Shown here in pieces: positions 1-7,529 of a stretch of DNA of 36,285 bases; the first letter of the stretch is position 1; every line of letters starts with the position of its first letter. A program made the position numbers and the translations under genes. The notes beneath the pieces are model-generated. The model ran no database searches, was not told the DNA's origin, and saw only the letters and a list, made by a program, of their open reading frames with translations. This stretch comes from a virus. The stretch lies in IMG/VR virus record IMGVR_UViG_3300046330_000062, positions 1 through 36,285 of that record. One strand, written 5' to 3'.

Positions 1-2
1 CC

Positions 3-1322
3 TCCGCTACGAATGCCTCCAACAGTGCGACAGCTGCAAGCTCTAGTGCTACTACAGCAGCCTCTGAAGCCTCTGACGCAGCTGATTCAGCTACAGCAGC
101 AGCCGCTAGCGCTACCTCAGCCTCTACTGATGCTTCTACCGCATCAACACAAGCCTCCAACGCTGCCTCAAGTGCTTCTAGTGCCTCTACGTCAGCTTCG
201 ACAGCTACGACTAAAGCCTCAGAAGCTGCCACTTCAGCCACTAATGCTGCCTCTAGTGCAACTACTGCTTCAACAGCAGCTACTAACGCCTCTAATAGCG
301 CCACAGCAGCTGCTACATCAGAGACTAACGCAGCTTCTAGTGCTTCTAGTGCGTCCACTTCAGCCTCCAATGCTAGTGCTTCAGCTAGTACAGCTACTAC
401 TCAAGCTACTAATGCAGCTTCTTCAGCCACAGCAGCTGCTACATCAGAGACTAACGCAGCTAGTTCAGCAAGTGCAGCCTCTACATCTGCCTCTAACGCA
501 AGCACATCAGCCACTAACGCATCCAACAGTGCTTCATCAGCCTCTACAAGCGCCTCTAACGCAGCTACGTCTGAGACTAACGCAGCGGCCTCAGCTACCT
601 TAGCAGCTTCTTATACACCCTCTCAGACAGGAAATAGCGGTAAGTTTTTAACTACTAACGGTACTGCTACATCGTGGGGCACTCCTAGTTCCTCAGTTGC
701 TGACGGAGATAAAGGGGACATTACCGTATCTTCTTCCGGTGCTGTTTGGACGATTGATAATAGTGCAGTGACTACAGCTAAGGTAGCCGATGCAAATATC
801 ACAGCTGCTAAACTAGCTTCTGGAGCTGCTCGTTCAAACTTCGGCGCTGGTGCTGTGTTGCAAGTTGTTCAAACAGTTAAAACAAATACTTTTTCAACAC
901 AAAGCACAAGTTATGTTGACATTACTGGCTTGTCATGTTCGATAACCCCCTCCTCCTCTAGTAACAAAATTCTAGTGATGACAAATATTTCTATCCAGTC
1001 TCAAAACGCCCACGGAGGCGGGCTTATTCTTTTACGTGACAGCACTATAATAAATCAAGCAGACTCAGCGGGCAGCCGGAGGCGTTCTAGTTTTTCAGGG
1101 CATGGTTATACAGGGGATGCTTCAGGTGACACAATGATGCAACTTGCTGTTATCGGAACATACCTCGACAGTCCCGCAACGACTTCCTCTGTTACCTATA
1201 AAGTACAAGTTGTAAATAACGGTGCAGAAACGCAGTATATAAATTTTCAACGGGATGACACAGATTCAAATGATAGGACACGGTGTATATCTAGTATTAC
1301 CTTAATGGAGATAGCAGCATGA
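3..1322 (+). CDS. Tail fibre protein, C-terminal part (continues from 35932)
   Basis: Receptor-binding fibre candidate. The frame is open from base 3 and ends with TGA at 1320-1322. It has no start here because its 5' end lies at 35932-36285 at the other end of the window. Up to about base 610 it encodes uninterrupted 7-residue repeats of the type S-A-x-x-A rich in Ala, Ser, Thr and Asn, suggesting an alanine-type coiled coil. A linker follows, then a non-repetitive C-terminal domain of about 160 residues ending ITLMEIAA, an ending I recall from other phage fibres. Joined across the ends, the protein would be about 514 residues. A GTG at 768 is in the same frame and is an internal codon. The receptor cannot be predicted. 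Confidence 0.85.
   Translation, partial: SATNASNSATAASSSATTAASEASDAADSATAAAASATSASTDASTASTQASNAASSASSASTSASTATTKASEAATSATNAASSATTASTAATNASNSATAAATSETNAASSASSASTSASNASASASTATTQATNAASSATAAATSETNAASSASAASTSASNASTSATNASNSASSASTSASNAATSETNAAASATLAASYTPSQTGNSGKFLTTNGTATSWGTPSSSVADGDKGDITVSSSGAVWTIDNSAVTTAKVADANITAAKLASGAARSNFGAGAVLQVVQTVKTNTFSTQSTSYVDITGLSCSITPSSSSNKILVMTNISIQSQNAHGGGLILLRDSTIINQADSAGSRRRSSFSGHGYTGDASGDTMMQLAVIGTYLDSPATTSSVTYKVQVVNNGAETQYINFQRDDTDSNDRTRCISSITLMEIAA
6..131 (+). repeat. Terminal direct repeat, left copy
   Basis: Bases 6-131 are identical to 36160-36285 (126 bases), inside the fibre heptad region and in the same reading frame. Two of the five bases to the left (2 and 5) differ from the right copy. 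It can be assembly overlap of a circular map or a real terminal redundancy. Confidence 0.9.
300..461 (+). repeat. 36-bp exact direct repeat inside the fibre heptad region
   Basis: Bases 300-335 and 426-461 are identical (36 bp, starting GCCACAGCAG). They lie exactly 126 bases, or 42 codons (six heptads), apart. They sit within the heptad-repeat coding region and could drive in-frame expansion or contraction of the fibre shaft. Confidence 0.85.
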
Positions 1323-1579
1323 ACCATAAAGCTATTTATGCTCTCTACCCAAATGTCGTCAGTGTTGATGACAGTACCGGCGCTTTTGATGCACAAGGAA
1401 ATAAAGTAACTCTGGATACTCAAGCTATAAACGAATGGGTGAATCCAGAGGCATATAAGGCGCAGCGGTCAGCGGCGTACCCAAGCATTACTGACCAACT
1501 CGACTTATTGTATCATGGTGGATTGGACGCGTGGAAAACTGTAATCAAAGCCGTGAAAATAAAATATCCAAAGGTCTAA
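1319..1579 (+). CDS. Small fibre-adjacent conserved protein
   Basis: An 86-residue soluble protein directly behind the fibre gene. Its ATG overlaps the fibre stop codon (ATGA), and a GGAG sits about 8 bases upstream. The C-terminal half, with AYPSITDQLDLLYHGG and a final KYPKV, resembles a segment I recall at the end of phage tail-fibre accessory proteins (XkdW-like or tail assembly proteins). The position suggests a role in fibre assembly or as a fibre subunit, but the function is not established. No signal peptide or membrane segment is seen. Confidence 0.7.
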   Translation: MNHKAIYALYPNVVSVDDSTGAFDAQGNKVTLDTQAINEWVNPEAYKAQRSAAYPSITDQLDLLYHGGLDAWKTVIKAVKIKYPKV

Positions 1580-1582
1580 GAG

Positions 1583-1801
1583 ATGTCAGACCATTCTATA
1601 ACAACTGAAACAGGTATAGCCTTAGTAACTAAAGCAGCTCCTCCTGTGTCTGTAAGTCTAGCTACAGTGGCTGGTTATCAAGTATCAGAGCTAGTCTTAT
1701 GGACTACGCTGATATACACTGCTTTAATGATTGGACATAAAGTAGTACAAATCTATAAAGACATCACAGGAAATACATTTAAAAGTATTAACAAAGAGTA
1801 A
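1583..1801 (+). CDS. Putative holin, T7 gp17.5-like (class II)
   Basis: A 72-residue protein with one clear hydrophobic segment (about residues 35-53, LVLWTTLIYTALMIGHKVV) preceded by a moderately hydrophobic stretch and ending in a short charged tail. Length, position after the fibre gene and the pattern around the YTALMIGHKVV segment match the small T7 holin family (T7 gp17.5 has YTVVQIGAKVV at the equivalent place, from memory). It would form the membrane lesion that releases or activates the endolysin. A second, unrelated holin candidate lies at 10502-10993. The RBS is AAGGTCTAAGAG before the ATG. Confidence 0.7.
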   Translation: MSDHSITTETGIALVTKAAPPVSVSLATVAGYQVSELVLWTTLIYTALMIGHKVVQIYKDITGNTFKSINKE

Positions 1802-1824
1802 TAAATACTGTAGGATACGCAACC

Positions 1825-2022
1825 ATGGCAAGTACAAAGAAACAACAATCAGTTAAAGTAGGTAAAGTTATGGGTGAGTACAAAGAAGGTACTCTCCATA
1901 GTGGTAAAGGCGGTCCTGTCGTTAAGGATCGTAAGCAAGCAGTCGCGATAGCGCTCAGTGAGGCTAAGATGCCCCAACGTGGTGCACGTACAGCTAAGAA
2001 CAAGGCTAAGAAGGTCAAATGA
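1825..2022 (+). CDS. Small basic protein, DUF6496-like
   Basis: A 65-residue, strongly Lys/Arg-rich protein. The central region (KVMGEYKEGTLHSGKGGPVV followed by RKQAVAIALSEA) is the recognisable core of the phage DUF6496 family; the tail is nearly all Lys, Arg and Ala. The role is unknown. The charge suggests nucleic-acid binding, perhaps a virion or DNA-compaction protein (inference). An AGGA about 11 bases upstream supports the ATG. Its stop overlaps the next start. Confidence 0.75.
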   Translation: MASTKKQQSVKVGKVMGEYKEGTLHSGKGGPVVKDRKQAVAIALSEAKMPQRGARTAKNKAKKVK

Positions 2023-2354
2023 GCCGTCCTATTTCAGTAGGGTTGAACCTTACTGCTGCTACTCTGACTACTGTCTATACAGTTCCTACTGGCTATTACG
2101 CTAAGTGGAACTTGATGTACTTGTTCAATAATACTGGCTCTACTAAGAGTATTTCTGTGTACTGGCATGACTCTAGTGCAAGTACAGATATTTACGTTAT
2201 GGATAGTGGAGTAGCTTCTAAGACTTACGTACGTATGGACGGTGGAGCTTATGTGGTCATGGAAGCGGGCGACACAGTCATGATGACAAGTGAAGCAGGT
2301 AGTTCATTTAGCACTATCTGTACCTTTGAGTTATTCAAGAAAGAGGGCATCTAA
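2019..2354 (+). CDS. Small beta-rich virion-associated protein
   Basis: A 111-residue protein with alternating Thr/Val/Tyr-rich strands (TTVYTVPTGYYAKWN, later MEAGDTVMMTSEAGSSF), consistent with a compact beta-sandwich such as a decoration, head-fibre or tail-knob component. It starts within the stop of the preceding gene (ATGA) and sits just ahead of the tail adaptor, so a structural role is likely. No specific family can be named with certainty. Confidence 0.65.
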   Translation: MSRPISVGLNLTAATLTTVYTVPTGYYAKWNLMYLFNNTGSTKSISVYWHDSSASTDIYVMDSGVASKTYVRMDGGAYVVMEAGDTVMMTSEAGSSFSTICTFELFKKEGI

Positions 2355-2356
2355 GG

Positions 2357-3007
2357 ATGGCTACGTACCTAGAAACAGTAAATAACGTACTCCGTAGGTT
2401 GCGAGAGCCTACGGTGTCCAGCGTCAATGAGTCCAACTACTCAGCTATGATTGGTGTCTTTGTTAATGACGCTAAGCGTGAAGTAGAGGATGCTCATGAT
2501 TGGAACGTACTCTCTGACACCTTGACAGCTAATACCTCAGCTGGTATTTTTAACTACGTTTTGGTAGGCTCAGGTAATCGTTTTCGTGTCATTGATGTCT
2601 TGAATGATTCCAATGATACTGAGCTTCGTTATGCCCCGACTAAGTGGATGAACAAGCAGTTCCTGTTGACTAATACTCAATCTGCTGCTCCTTTGTTCTA
2701 TAACTTCAACGGTGTGGATAGCAACTACGACACACAAGTAGATATTTACCCTGTCCCTGATACAGTCTATGCTCTCCGCTTTAACTTGATTATCCCTCAA
2801 GCTGACTTGGTTTCAGACACTACTCGTATCCTAACCCCTCCTCACTTGGTGTCTCAGTTGGCTTACGCTAAAGCTATTGCTGAACGTGGTGAAGACGGTG
2901 GTAACTTATCCTCTGAGGCTTACGCCTTGTACAAGATGTCTCTAGCTAACGAAGTCGCTATTGAGCGTAATCGTTACGAAGAAGAGATGAACTGGGTTGC
3001 CCCATAA
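2357..3007 (+). CDS. Head-tail adaptor (tail tubular protein A-like)
   Basis: A 216-residue protein starting MATYLETVNNVLRRLREP, the typical opening of gp11/gp4-type adaptors that dock under the portal ring of podoviruses. Helical N- and C-terminal regions (EVAIERNRYEEEMNWV at the end) flank a beta-rich centre (residues about 65-150). It lies immediately before the larger tail protein, with a TAATG overlap, the same order as T7 gp11-gp12. Assignment rests on family-like sequence plus order. Confidence 0.75.
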   Translation: MATYLETVNNVLRRLREPTVSSVNESNYSAMIGVFVNDAKREVEDAHDWNVLSDTLTANTSAGIFNYVLVGSGNRFRVIDVLNDSNDTELRYAPTKWMNKQFLLTNTQSAAPLFYNFNGVDSNYDTQVDIYPVPDTVYALRFNLIIPQADLVSDTTRILTPPHLVSQLAYAKAIAERGEDGGNLSSEAYALYKMSLANEVAIERNRYEEEMNWVAP

Positions 3008-4560
3008 TGGCAGAGCAATTAGTAGCCTCTTCCATCGCTGCTCCCGGCTTTATGGGGGTAAATACTCAGGATAGCTCTGTTACCCTTGAGTCAGGCTTTG
3101 CCACACAAGCCCTTAACTGTGTAATCGACAAGTTTGGTCGTATCGGTGCTCGTAAGGGTTGGACTGCTAAACATGCGTCGAATAGCGACCTAAGCACCGC
3201 ATCTATTAAGGCGATTGGTGAGTTGATCGGTAATGACGGCACTTCTTACACCATCGTAGCGGGTAACAATAAGCTCTTCAAGTTGAGTGGTTCGACGCTC
3301 ACGATGCTAACCTACGGTGGTGGCGGTACAGCTCCTACGATTACAGACAGTAACTGGCAGATGGCTGCTTTGAATAACGTCTTGTTCTTGTACCAAGCTG
3401 GTCATGACCCTCTAATCTTTGATCCTGCTGTCTCATCTACTACTTACCGTCGAGTTTCTGAGAAGTCAGGTTACTTAGGTACTGTATCCAGTAATAACTG
3501 TGCCATTGCAGCCTATGGACGTATCTGGTCAGCTAATAACTCTACAACTAAGAGCACCATTCAGTTCTCTGACTTGCTTGCTGGTCATGTATTGACTACA
3601 GGTTCAGCTGGCTCTATTGACGTATCTCAAGTGTGGCCTAATGGCTCAGACGAGATCACTGCCTTGGCTGCTCATAACGGCTTCCTCTACGTCTTTGGTC
3701 GTCGTCAGATCCTCATCTACGCAGGGGCTAAAAACCCTCTAGGATCTGGTACTGACGGTATGTATCTACAAGACCATATTAGCGGTGTAGGCTGCTGTGC
3801 TCGTGACTCAGTAGTGGTTACAGGCTCTGATGTACTGTTCCTGTCTGATTCAGGTGTTCGCTCCTTAGCTCGTACAGTGCAAGAGAAGTCAGCCCCTATG
3901 ACGGACATCAGTGCTAACGTACGTGATGACTTGGTACGTGATACAACACAGGAAACACTGGCTAACATCAAGGCTGTGTACTCTGATGTCAATGCTTTCT
4001 ACCTGATTACCTTCCCATCATCTTTTACAACATACTGCTTTGATATGCGTAATGTGTTGCAGAATGGTGCAAGACGAGTAACTACTTGGAGCTTGGTTCC
4101 TACAGCTCTGTTCTCTAACAGGGCTAAAGAGTTGTTTACAGGTCATGCTGGTTACGTGGGTAGTTACTTAGGTAACCTAGACAGAACAGTTACTTATCGT
4201 ATGGCTTACTACAGTAACCACTTCGACTTAGGGACACCTAGCTCAGTTAAGTTGCTCAAGAAAGTAGGCTTCACTATCGTAGGAGCCTCCGGTGTTGGTT
4301 TAGCTTTGAAGTACGGCTTTGATTACACCAACTCATATCGTTCATTACCCTTCTATCTAGGGACATCTAATCCCGATGAATATGGCATTGCTGAGTATGG
4401 TATCGCTGAGTATGAGACAGGTATTGTCTTTGATAACCAAAAAATTCAAGCTGGTGGTAGCGGTAATGTGCTTCAGATTGGTCTTGAAGTAGATATTAAT
4501 GATTTTGAAATTAGCGTTCAGAAGCTGGACGTATTTTGTAAGGTAGGACGCACACGATGA
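3007..4560 (+). CDS. Tail nozzle / tail tubular protein B-like protein
   Basis: A 517-residue beta-rich protein. Near the N-terminus it has GVNTQDSSVTLESGFATQALN, followed by a residue stretch on identity and gene numbering (VIDKFGRIGARKGW) that is typical of proteins forming the distal tail tube of podoviruses. Repeated hydrophobic beta-strand pairs (for example LNNVLFLYQAGHDPLIFDP) suggest a propeller-like body. It follows the adaptor gene with a one-base overlap and precedes the collar-domain fibre, supporting a role as the tail nozzle. The size is smaller than T7 gp12 (about 790 residues). Confidence 0.7.
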   Translation: MAEQLVASSIAAPGFMGVNTQDSSVTLESGFATQALNCVIDKFGRIGARKGWTAKHASNSDLSTASIKAIGELIGNDGTSYTIVAGNNKLFKLSGSTLTMLTYGGGGTAPTITDSNWQMAALNNVLFLYQAGHDPLIFDPAVSSTTYRRVSEKSGYLGTVSSNNCAIAAYGRIWSANNSTTKSTIQFSDLLAGHVLTTGSAGSIDVSQVWPNGSDEITALAAHNGFLYVFGRRQILIYAGAKNPLGSGTDGMYLQDHISGVGCCARDSVVVTGSDVLFLSDSGVRSLARTVQEKSAPMTDISANVRDDLVRDTTQETLANIKAVYSDVNAFYLITFPSSFTTYCFDMRNVLQNGARRVTTWSLVPTALFSNRAKELFTGHAGYVGSYLGNLDRTVTYRMAYYSNHFDLGTPSSVKLLKKVGFTIVGASGVGLALKYGFDYTNSYRSLPFYLGTSNPDEYGIAEYGIAEYETGIVFDNQKIQAGGSGNVLQIGLEVDINDFEISVQKLDVFCKVGRTR

Positions 4561-5303
4561 CAGATTATACAAAAGTAACGGACTTTGCAGCTAAGGATGC
4601 ATTGTCTACTGGCAACCCTGCTAAGATTGTCAAGGGTACTGAGATTGACGATGAACTGGTAGCTATCAGCGGTGCAGTAGCCTCTAAAGCTGATAAAGCT
4701 AGTCCTACGTTCACAGGAACTCCAGCAGCCCCTACAGCCTCTTCTGGTACGTCTACAACCCAACTAGCTACTACTGCCTTTGCTATGGGTGCAGCAGCTC
4801 TTGTGTCTCCAGCCGGTGAACTCAAGATGTGGCCCACAGCGACAGCTCCTACAGGCTTCTTGCTCTGTACTGGTGCAGCTGTTAGCCGTACTATCTATGC
4901 AGCCTTGTTTGCTGTTATTGGTACTACCTTCGGTGCTGGTGATGGTACGACTACCTTTAACCTTCCTGACTTTGATAATCGACTTCCTATCGGAGCCGGC
5001 GACTTGTACGCTGTTGGAGCTACAGGTGGCTCTAAAGACGCTATTGTTGTAAGCCACACTCATACAGACTCGGGACACTCCCACTCTACTTATGGTTCTG
5101 AGAGTGGGTATCGACACGCAGTTAGAGCAGGTGTTGATGCAATTATCGACGGTTCTTCTGGTTCTTCAAGTCCTGACGACGCGCATTACAACGCTTCAAG
5201 CCGAACCGATTCAGCTACAGCTAATATTTCAACAACAGGTGTATCAGGCACAGACGCTAACTTGCCTCCTTATTTGAGTGTTTACTTTATCATTAAAACG
5301 TGA
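4557..5303 (+). CDS. Short tail fibre with phage tail collar domain
   Basis: A 248-residue protein overlapping the preceding stop (ATGA). The N-terminal 80 residues form the attachment part, with SPTFTGTPAAPTA, a motif common in short fibres. Residues about 85-145 form a phage tail collar domain (MWPTATAPTGFLLCTG, then FGAGDGTTTFNLPDFDNRLP). The C-terminal part is His-rich (SHTHTDSGHSHS), as in metal-binding fibre tips. It probably acts in host recognition alongside the long fibre. Confidence 0.85.
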   Translation: MTDYTKVTDFAAKDALSTGNPAKIVKGTEIDDELVAISGAVASKADKASPTFTGTPAAPTASSGTSTTQLATTAFAMGAAALVSPAGELKMWPTATAPTGFLLCTGAAVSRTIYAALFAVIGTTFGAGDGTTTFNLPDFDNRLPIGAGDLYAVGATGGSKDAIVVSHTHTDSGHSHSTYGSESGYRHAVRAGVDAIIDGSSGSSSPDDAHYNASSRTDSATANISTTGVSGTDANLPPYLSVYFIIKT

Positions 5304-5317
5304 TATAGTACTTTTTA

Positions 5318-5608
5318 ATGAAGACACCGGTAGTAATAAGAGACAATTATGTAATGTATCTAGAGTGGTTCGATAGTCGTCTATGGTTCCACACAGATAT
5401 ATTCAAATGGACAGTAAGTATAAAAAGAGAGTTTATTAAAGATCTCAATACCCTTCAAAGCCTAATGCCTCTACCTTTGATAGCGTTAGTCACAGAAGAT
5501 AACAGTAAGTTAAGTAAATTTGGAGCCTCTGTAGGCTGGAGTAAAGGAAATACGATTATGACATTAAACAACGGCTCACAAGCTTACATTTACGAGTGGA
5601 GTAAATAA
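5318..5608 (+). CDS. Small protein at the T7 gp13 position
   Basis: A 96-residue soluble protein of unassigned family. The order of features (a WFHTDIFKWT segment, a basic helix with IKREFIKDL, a hydrophobic ALV strand, then KLSKFGASVGW) recalls the small GNAT-like internal virion protein A (gp13) of T7, and the gene sits directly before the ejection proteins as gp13 does. This is a positional and pattern inference only. The ATG at 5318 has no obvious Shine-Dalgarno sequence; a second ATG at codon 13 is possible. Confidence 0.6.
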   Translation: MKTPVVIRDNYVMYLEWFDSRLWFHTDIFKWTVSIKREFIKDLNTLQSLMPLPLIALVTEDNSKLSKFGASVGWSKGNTIMTLNNGSQAYIYEWSK

Positions 5609-5609
5609 T

Positions 5610-6533
5610 ATGGGTGATTTAGTCGCAGCAGCAGCTCCTATTGCAGGTGCTTATTTTGGTGGTCCTACAGGAGCTATGATTGGTTCAGCTATTGGTGGAG
5701 CCTTAGCGGGTGGTCAAGGTGTAGCTCAAGACAACCGTAACCTTCAGCAAGCTGCTCAGATGAGCCAGTTCCGTCCTGTAGGTGTTACCACTAACTTCGG
5801 TACATCTAACTTTGGCTTCGATGACCAAGGTAGATTGAATCAGGCTGGTTATAACCTGTCTCCTCAGCTTCAAGGCTATCAAGACCAATTAGCTGGTATG
5901 ACAGGTCAAGGCTTACAAGCAGGTCAAGGCTTGATGAGCTTAGGTCAGCAGTATCTGGGTGAGTCTCCTGATGCTGTACGTCAGCGTTATATCCAACAAC
6001 AGACTGCTTTGTTGGCTCCTGAGAATGAACAGACACTGGCAGGTATTCGTAATAACTTGTTCCAACAAGGTCGTGGTGGTTTAGCTACAGGTGCTACCAA
6101 CGAAGGAGGCTTAGCTGCTACTAACCCTGAGATGGCTGCTTATTACAATGCTTTGGCTAAACAACAAGCTCAACTAGCTGCCGGTGCTGAACAAGCATCT
6201 CAGAATCAGATTAAGTTTGGTCAAGGTCTACTTACAGACGCTTATAGCCCATTCACTGCTGGCTTAGGTGCTCAGAAGAATGTTGAAGGCTTAGGACAAC
6301 AAGCACTGACTTTAGGTACTGACATTGGGGCTATGTCTACAGGTGGCTCTCAAAAGGCTGGTTCTTTGTTGACAGAACAGACTGATCCTACTAACTATGC
6401 TTTGCAGAAGCTCTTAGGTAATCAACAGTTGATGTCCGGTATTGGTAACTGGTTTGGAGGCGGTCAATCCTCAATCGGGGGTGTAATGCCTAATATTGGC
6501 AGCTGGTATGACTCATCAGCCCAAGAGTTCTAA
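5610..6533 (+). CDS. Internal virion / DNA ejection protein, glycine-zipper type
   Basis: A 307-residue protein with an N-terminal glycine-zipper segment (residues about 12-36, GGPTGAMIGSAIGGALAGG), a pattern able to insert into or across membranes, followed by a long Gln/Ala/Gly-rich helical region. It is first of three consecutive genes at the place of the T7 internal core proteins (gp14-16), so it probably is ejected into the host envelope to form the DNA conduit. GGAG lies about 9 bases before the ATG. Confidence 0.65.
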   Translation: MGDLVAAAAPIAGAYFGGPTGAMIGSAIGGALAGGQGVAQDNRNLQQAAQMSQFRPVGVTTNFGTSNFGFDDQGRLNQAGYNLSPQLQGYQDQLAGMTGQGLQAGQGLMSLGQQYLGESPDAVRQRYIQQQTALLAPENEQTLAGIRNNLFQQGRGGLATGATNEGGLAATNPEMAAYYNALAKQQAQLAAGAEQASQNQIKFGQGLLTDAYSPFTAGLGAQKNVEGLGQQALTLGTDIGAMSTGGSQKAGSLLTEQTDPTNYALQKLLGNQQLMSGIGNWFGGGQSSIGGVMPNIGSWYDSSAQEF

Positions 6534-6551
6534 ATAAGGAAAGACACAATA

Positions 6552-7529
6552 ATGGCTACAGATAGCGTAATGGGGTTATTTGCTACTCCTGAACAACTAC
6601 AGCAACAACAGTATCAACAGGTTTTTGATCGTAATTTACAACTAGCTAAGCTGAATCCTCGTGAGCGTAACGTGGCTATGTTGGGTACTTCTGTGGATCG
6701 TCTAGGTTCTACTCTTGGCGGTGCTCTAGGTGGTCAAGATCCTCAGTTGCAGATGGCTACACAAGCTCGTCAGATCATGCAGGGTGTAGACCAAACAGAT
6801 GCTACTTCCCTGCGAAAGGCTGCTCAACAGTTTGCAAATATGGGAGATCTTCAACGTGCTAACGCCTTGGCTCAACAATCAGTGACTATTCAAGCTAAGA
6901 TTGATGAGAAGCAGGCTGGTCGTGAAGCTCAGTTGCAGATTGCTCGTGAACGTATCCAAGCTCAATTAGAAGCGGCTAAAGAGCGTGGAGCCACACAGTT
7001 ACAGATTGCACAAATGGCTCAAGACGGTCGTACACAGTTGGCTCAGCTTGCTGCTGCAATGAAGAGCGAAAAGGCTCCTGTGGCTGACGATAAAGCTGCT
7101 ACTCGTATTGGTCAAAACACAGTGTTTGAAAACCTCATTGCTGAAGGCACAGGTCTTACATCTGAGATCGACAAGAACAAAGACGCTTTCTCTTTATCTG
7201 GTCGAGGTACAGCCGCTTTCCAATCAATCTTTAACCCTAACGCTCCTGAAGTTAAGGTTAAATCTGATGTCGATTCTTATCTGAACAAAGCACGTAACGC
7301 TTACCTACTGGCAGCTAAAGGTACTCAGACAGAAGGTGATGCACAACGAGCATGGTCTGAATTTGCTGGTTCTCTTGACTTCTCTAGTGCTTCAGGTGCT
7401 AAACGATCTGTGGAACGTATTACTAAAGAGTTAGGCACACAAAAGAAAGCTAACGAAGCTTACTTGTCTAGTCGTGGACTACGTTCAGAAGGACAGCCTA
7501 ATAAGGTTAAGAAATGGAGCGACCTGTAA
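6552..7529 (+). CDS. Internal virion protein, helical, Gln/Ala-rich
   Basis: A 325-residue, almost entirely helical protein. Residues about 105-175 are rich in Gln, Arg, Glu and Ala with heptad-like spacing (QLQIARERIQAQLEAAKERG), predicting a long coiled coil. There is no signal peptide. It sits between two other presumptive ejection proteins and ends in the start codon of the next gene (TAATG). The probable role is a component of the internal core; no enzymatic motif is visible. Confidence 0.65.
   Translation: MATDSVMGLFATPEQLQQQQYQQVFDRNLQLAKLNPRERNVAMLGTSVDRLGSTLGGALGGQDPQLQMATQARQIMQGVDQTDATSLRKAAQQFANMGDLQRANALAQQSVTIQAKIDEKQAGREAQLQIARERIQAQLEAAKERGATQLQIAQMAQDGRTQLAQLAAAMKSEKAPVADDKAATRIGQNTVFENLIAEGTGLTSEIDKNKDAFSLSGRGTAAFQSIFNPNAPEVKVKSDVDSYLNKARNAYLLAAKGTQTEGDAQRAWSEFAGSLDFSSASGAKRSVERITKELGTQKKANEAYLSSRGLRSEGQPNKVKKWSDL

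Noticed and set aside
13-603. 196-codon ORF in another frame of the fibre gene (Leu/Gln/Pro-rich)
   Set aside because: It is the frame-shifted reading of the heptad repeats; repeats without stops in one frame tend to lack them in another. No RBS, no protein-like composition, while the fibre frame continues into recognisable domains.
6367-6396. TTGACA with a -10-like TAACTA 17 bases downstream as an internal promoter
   Set aside because: It is inside a coding region where Leu-Thr codons TTG ACA are common; such matches occur repeatedly and have no supporting context.
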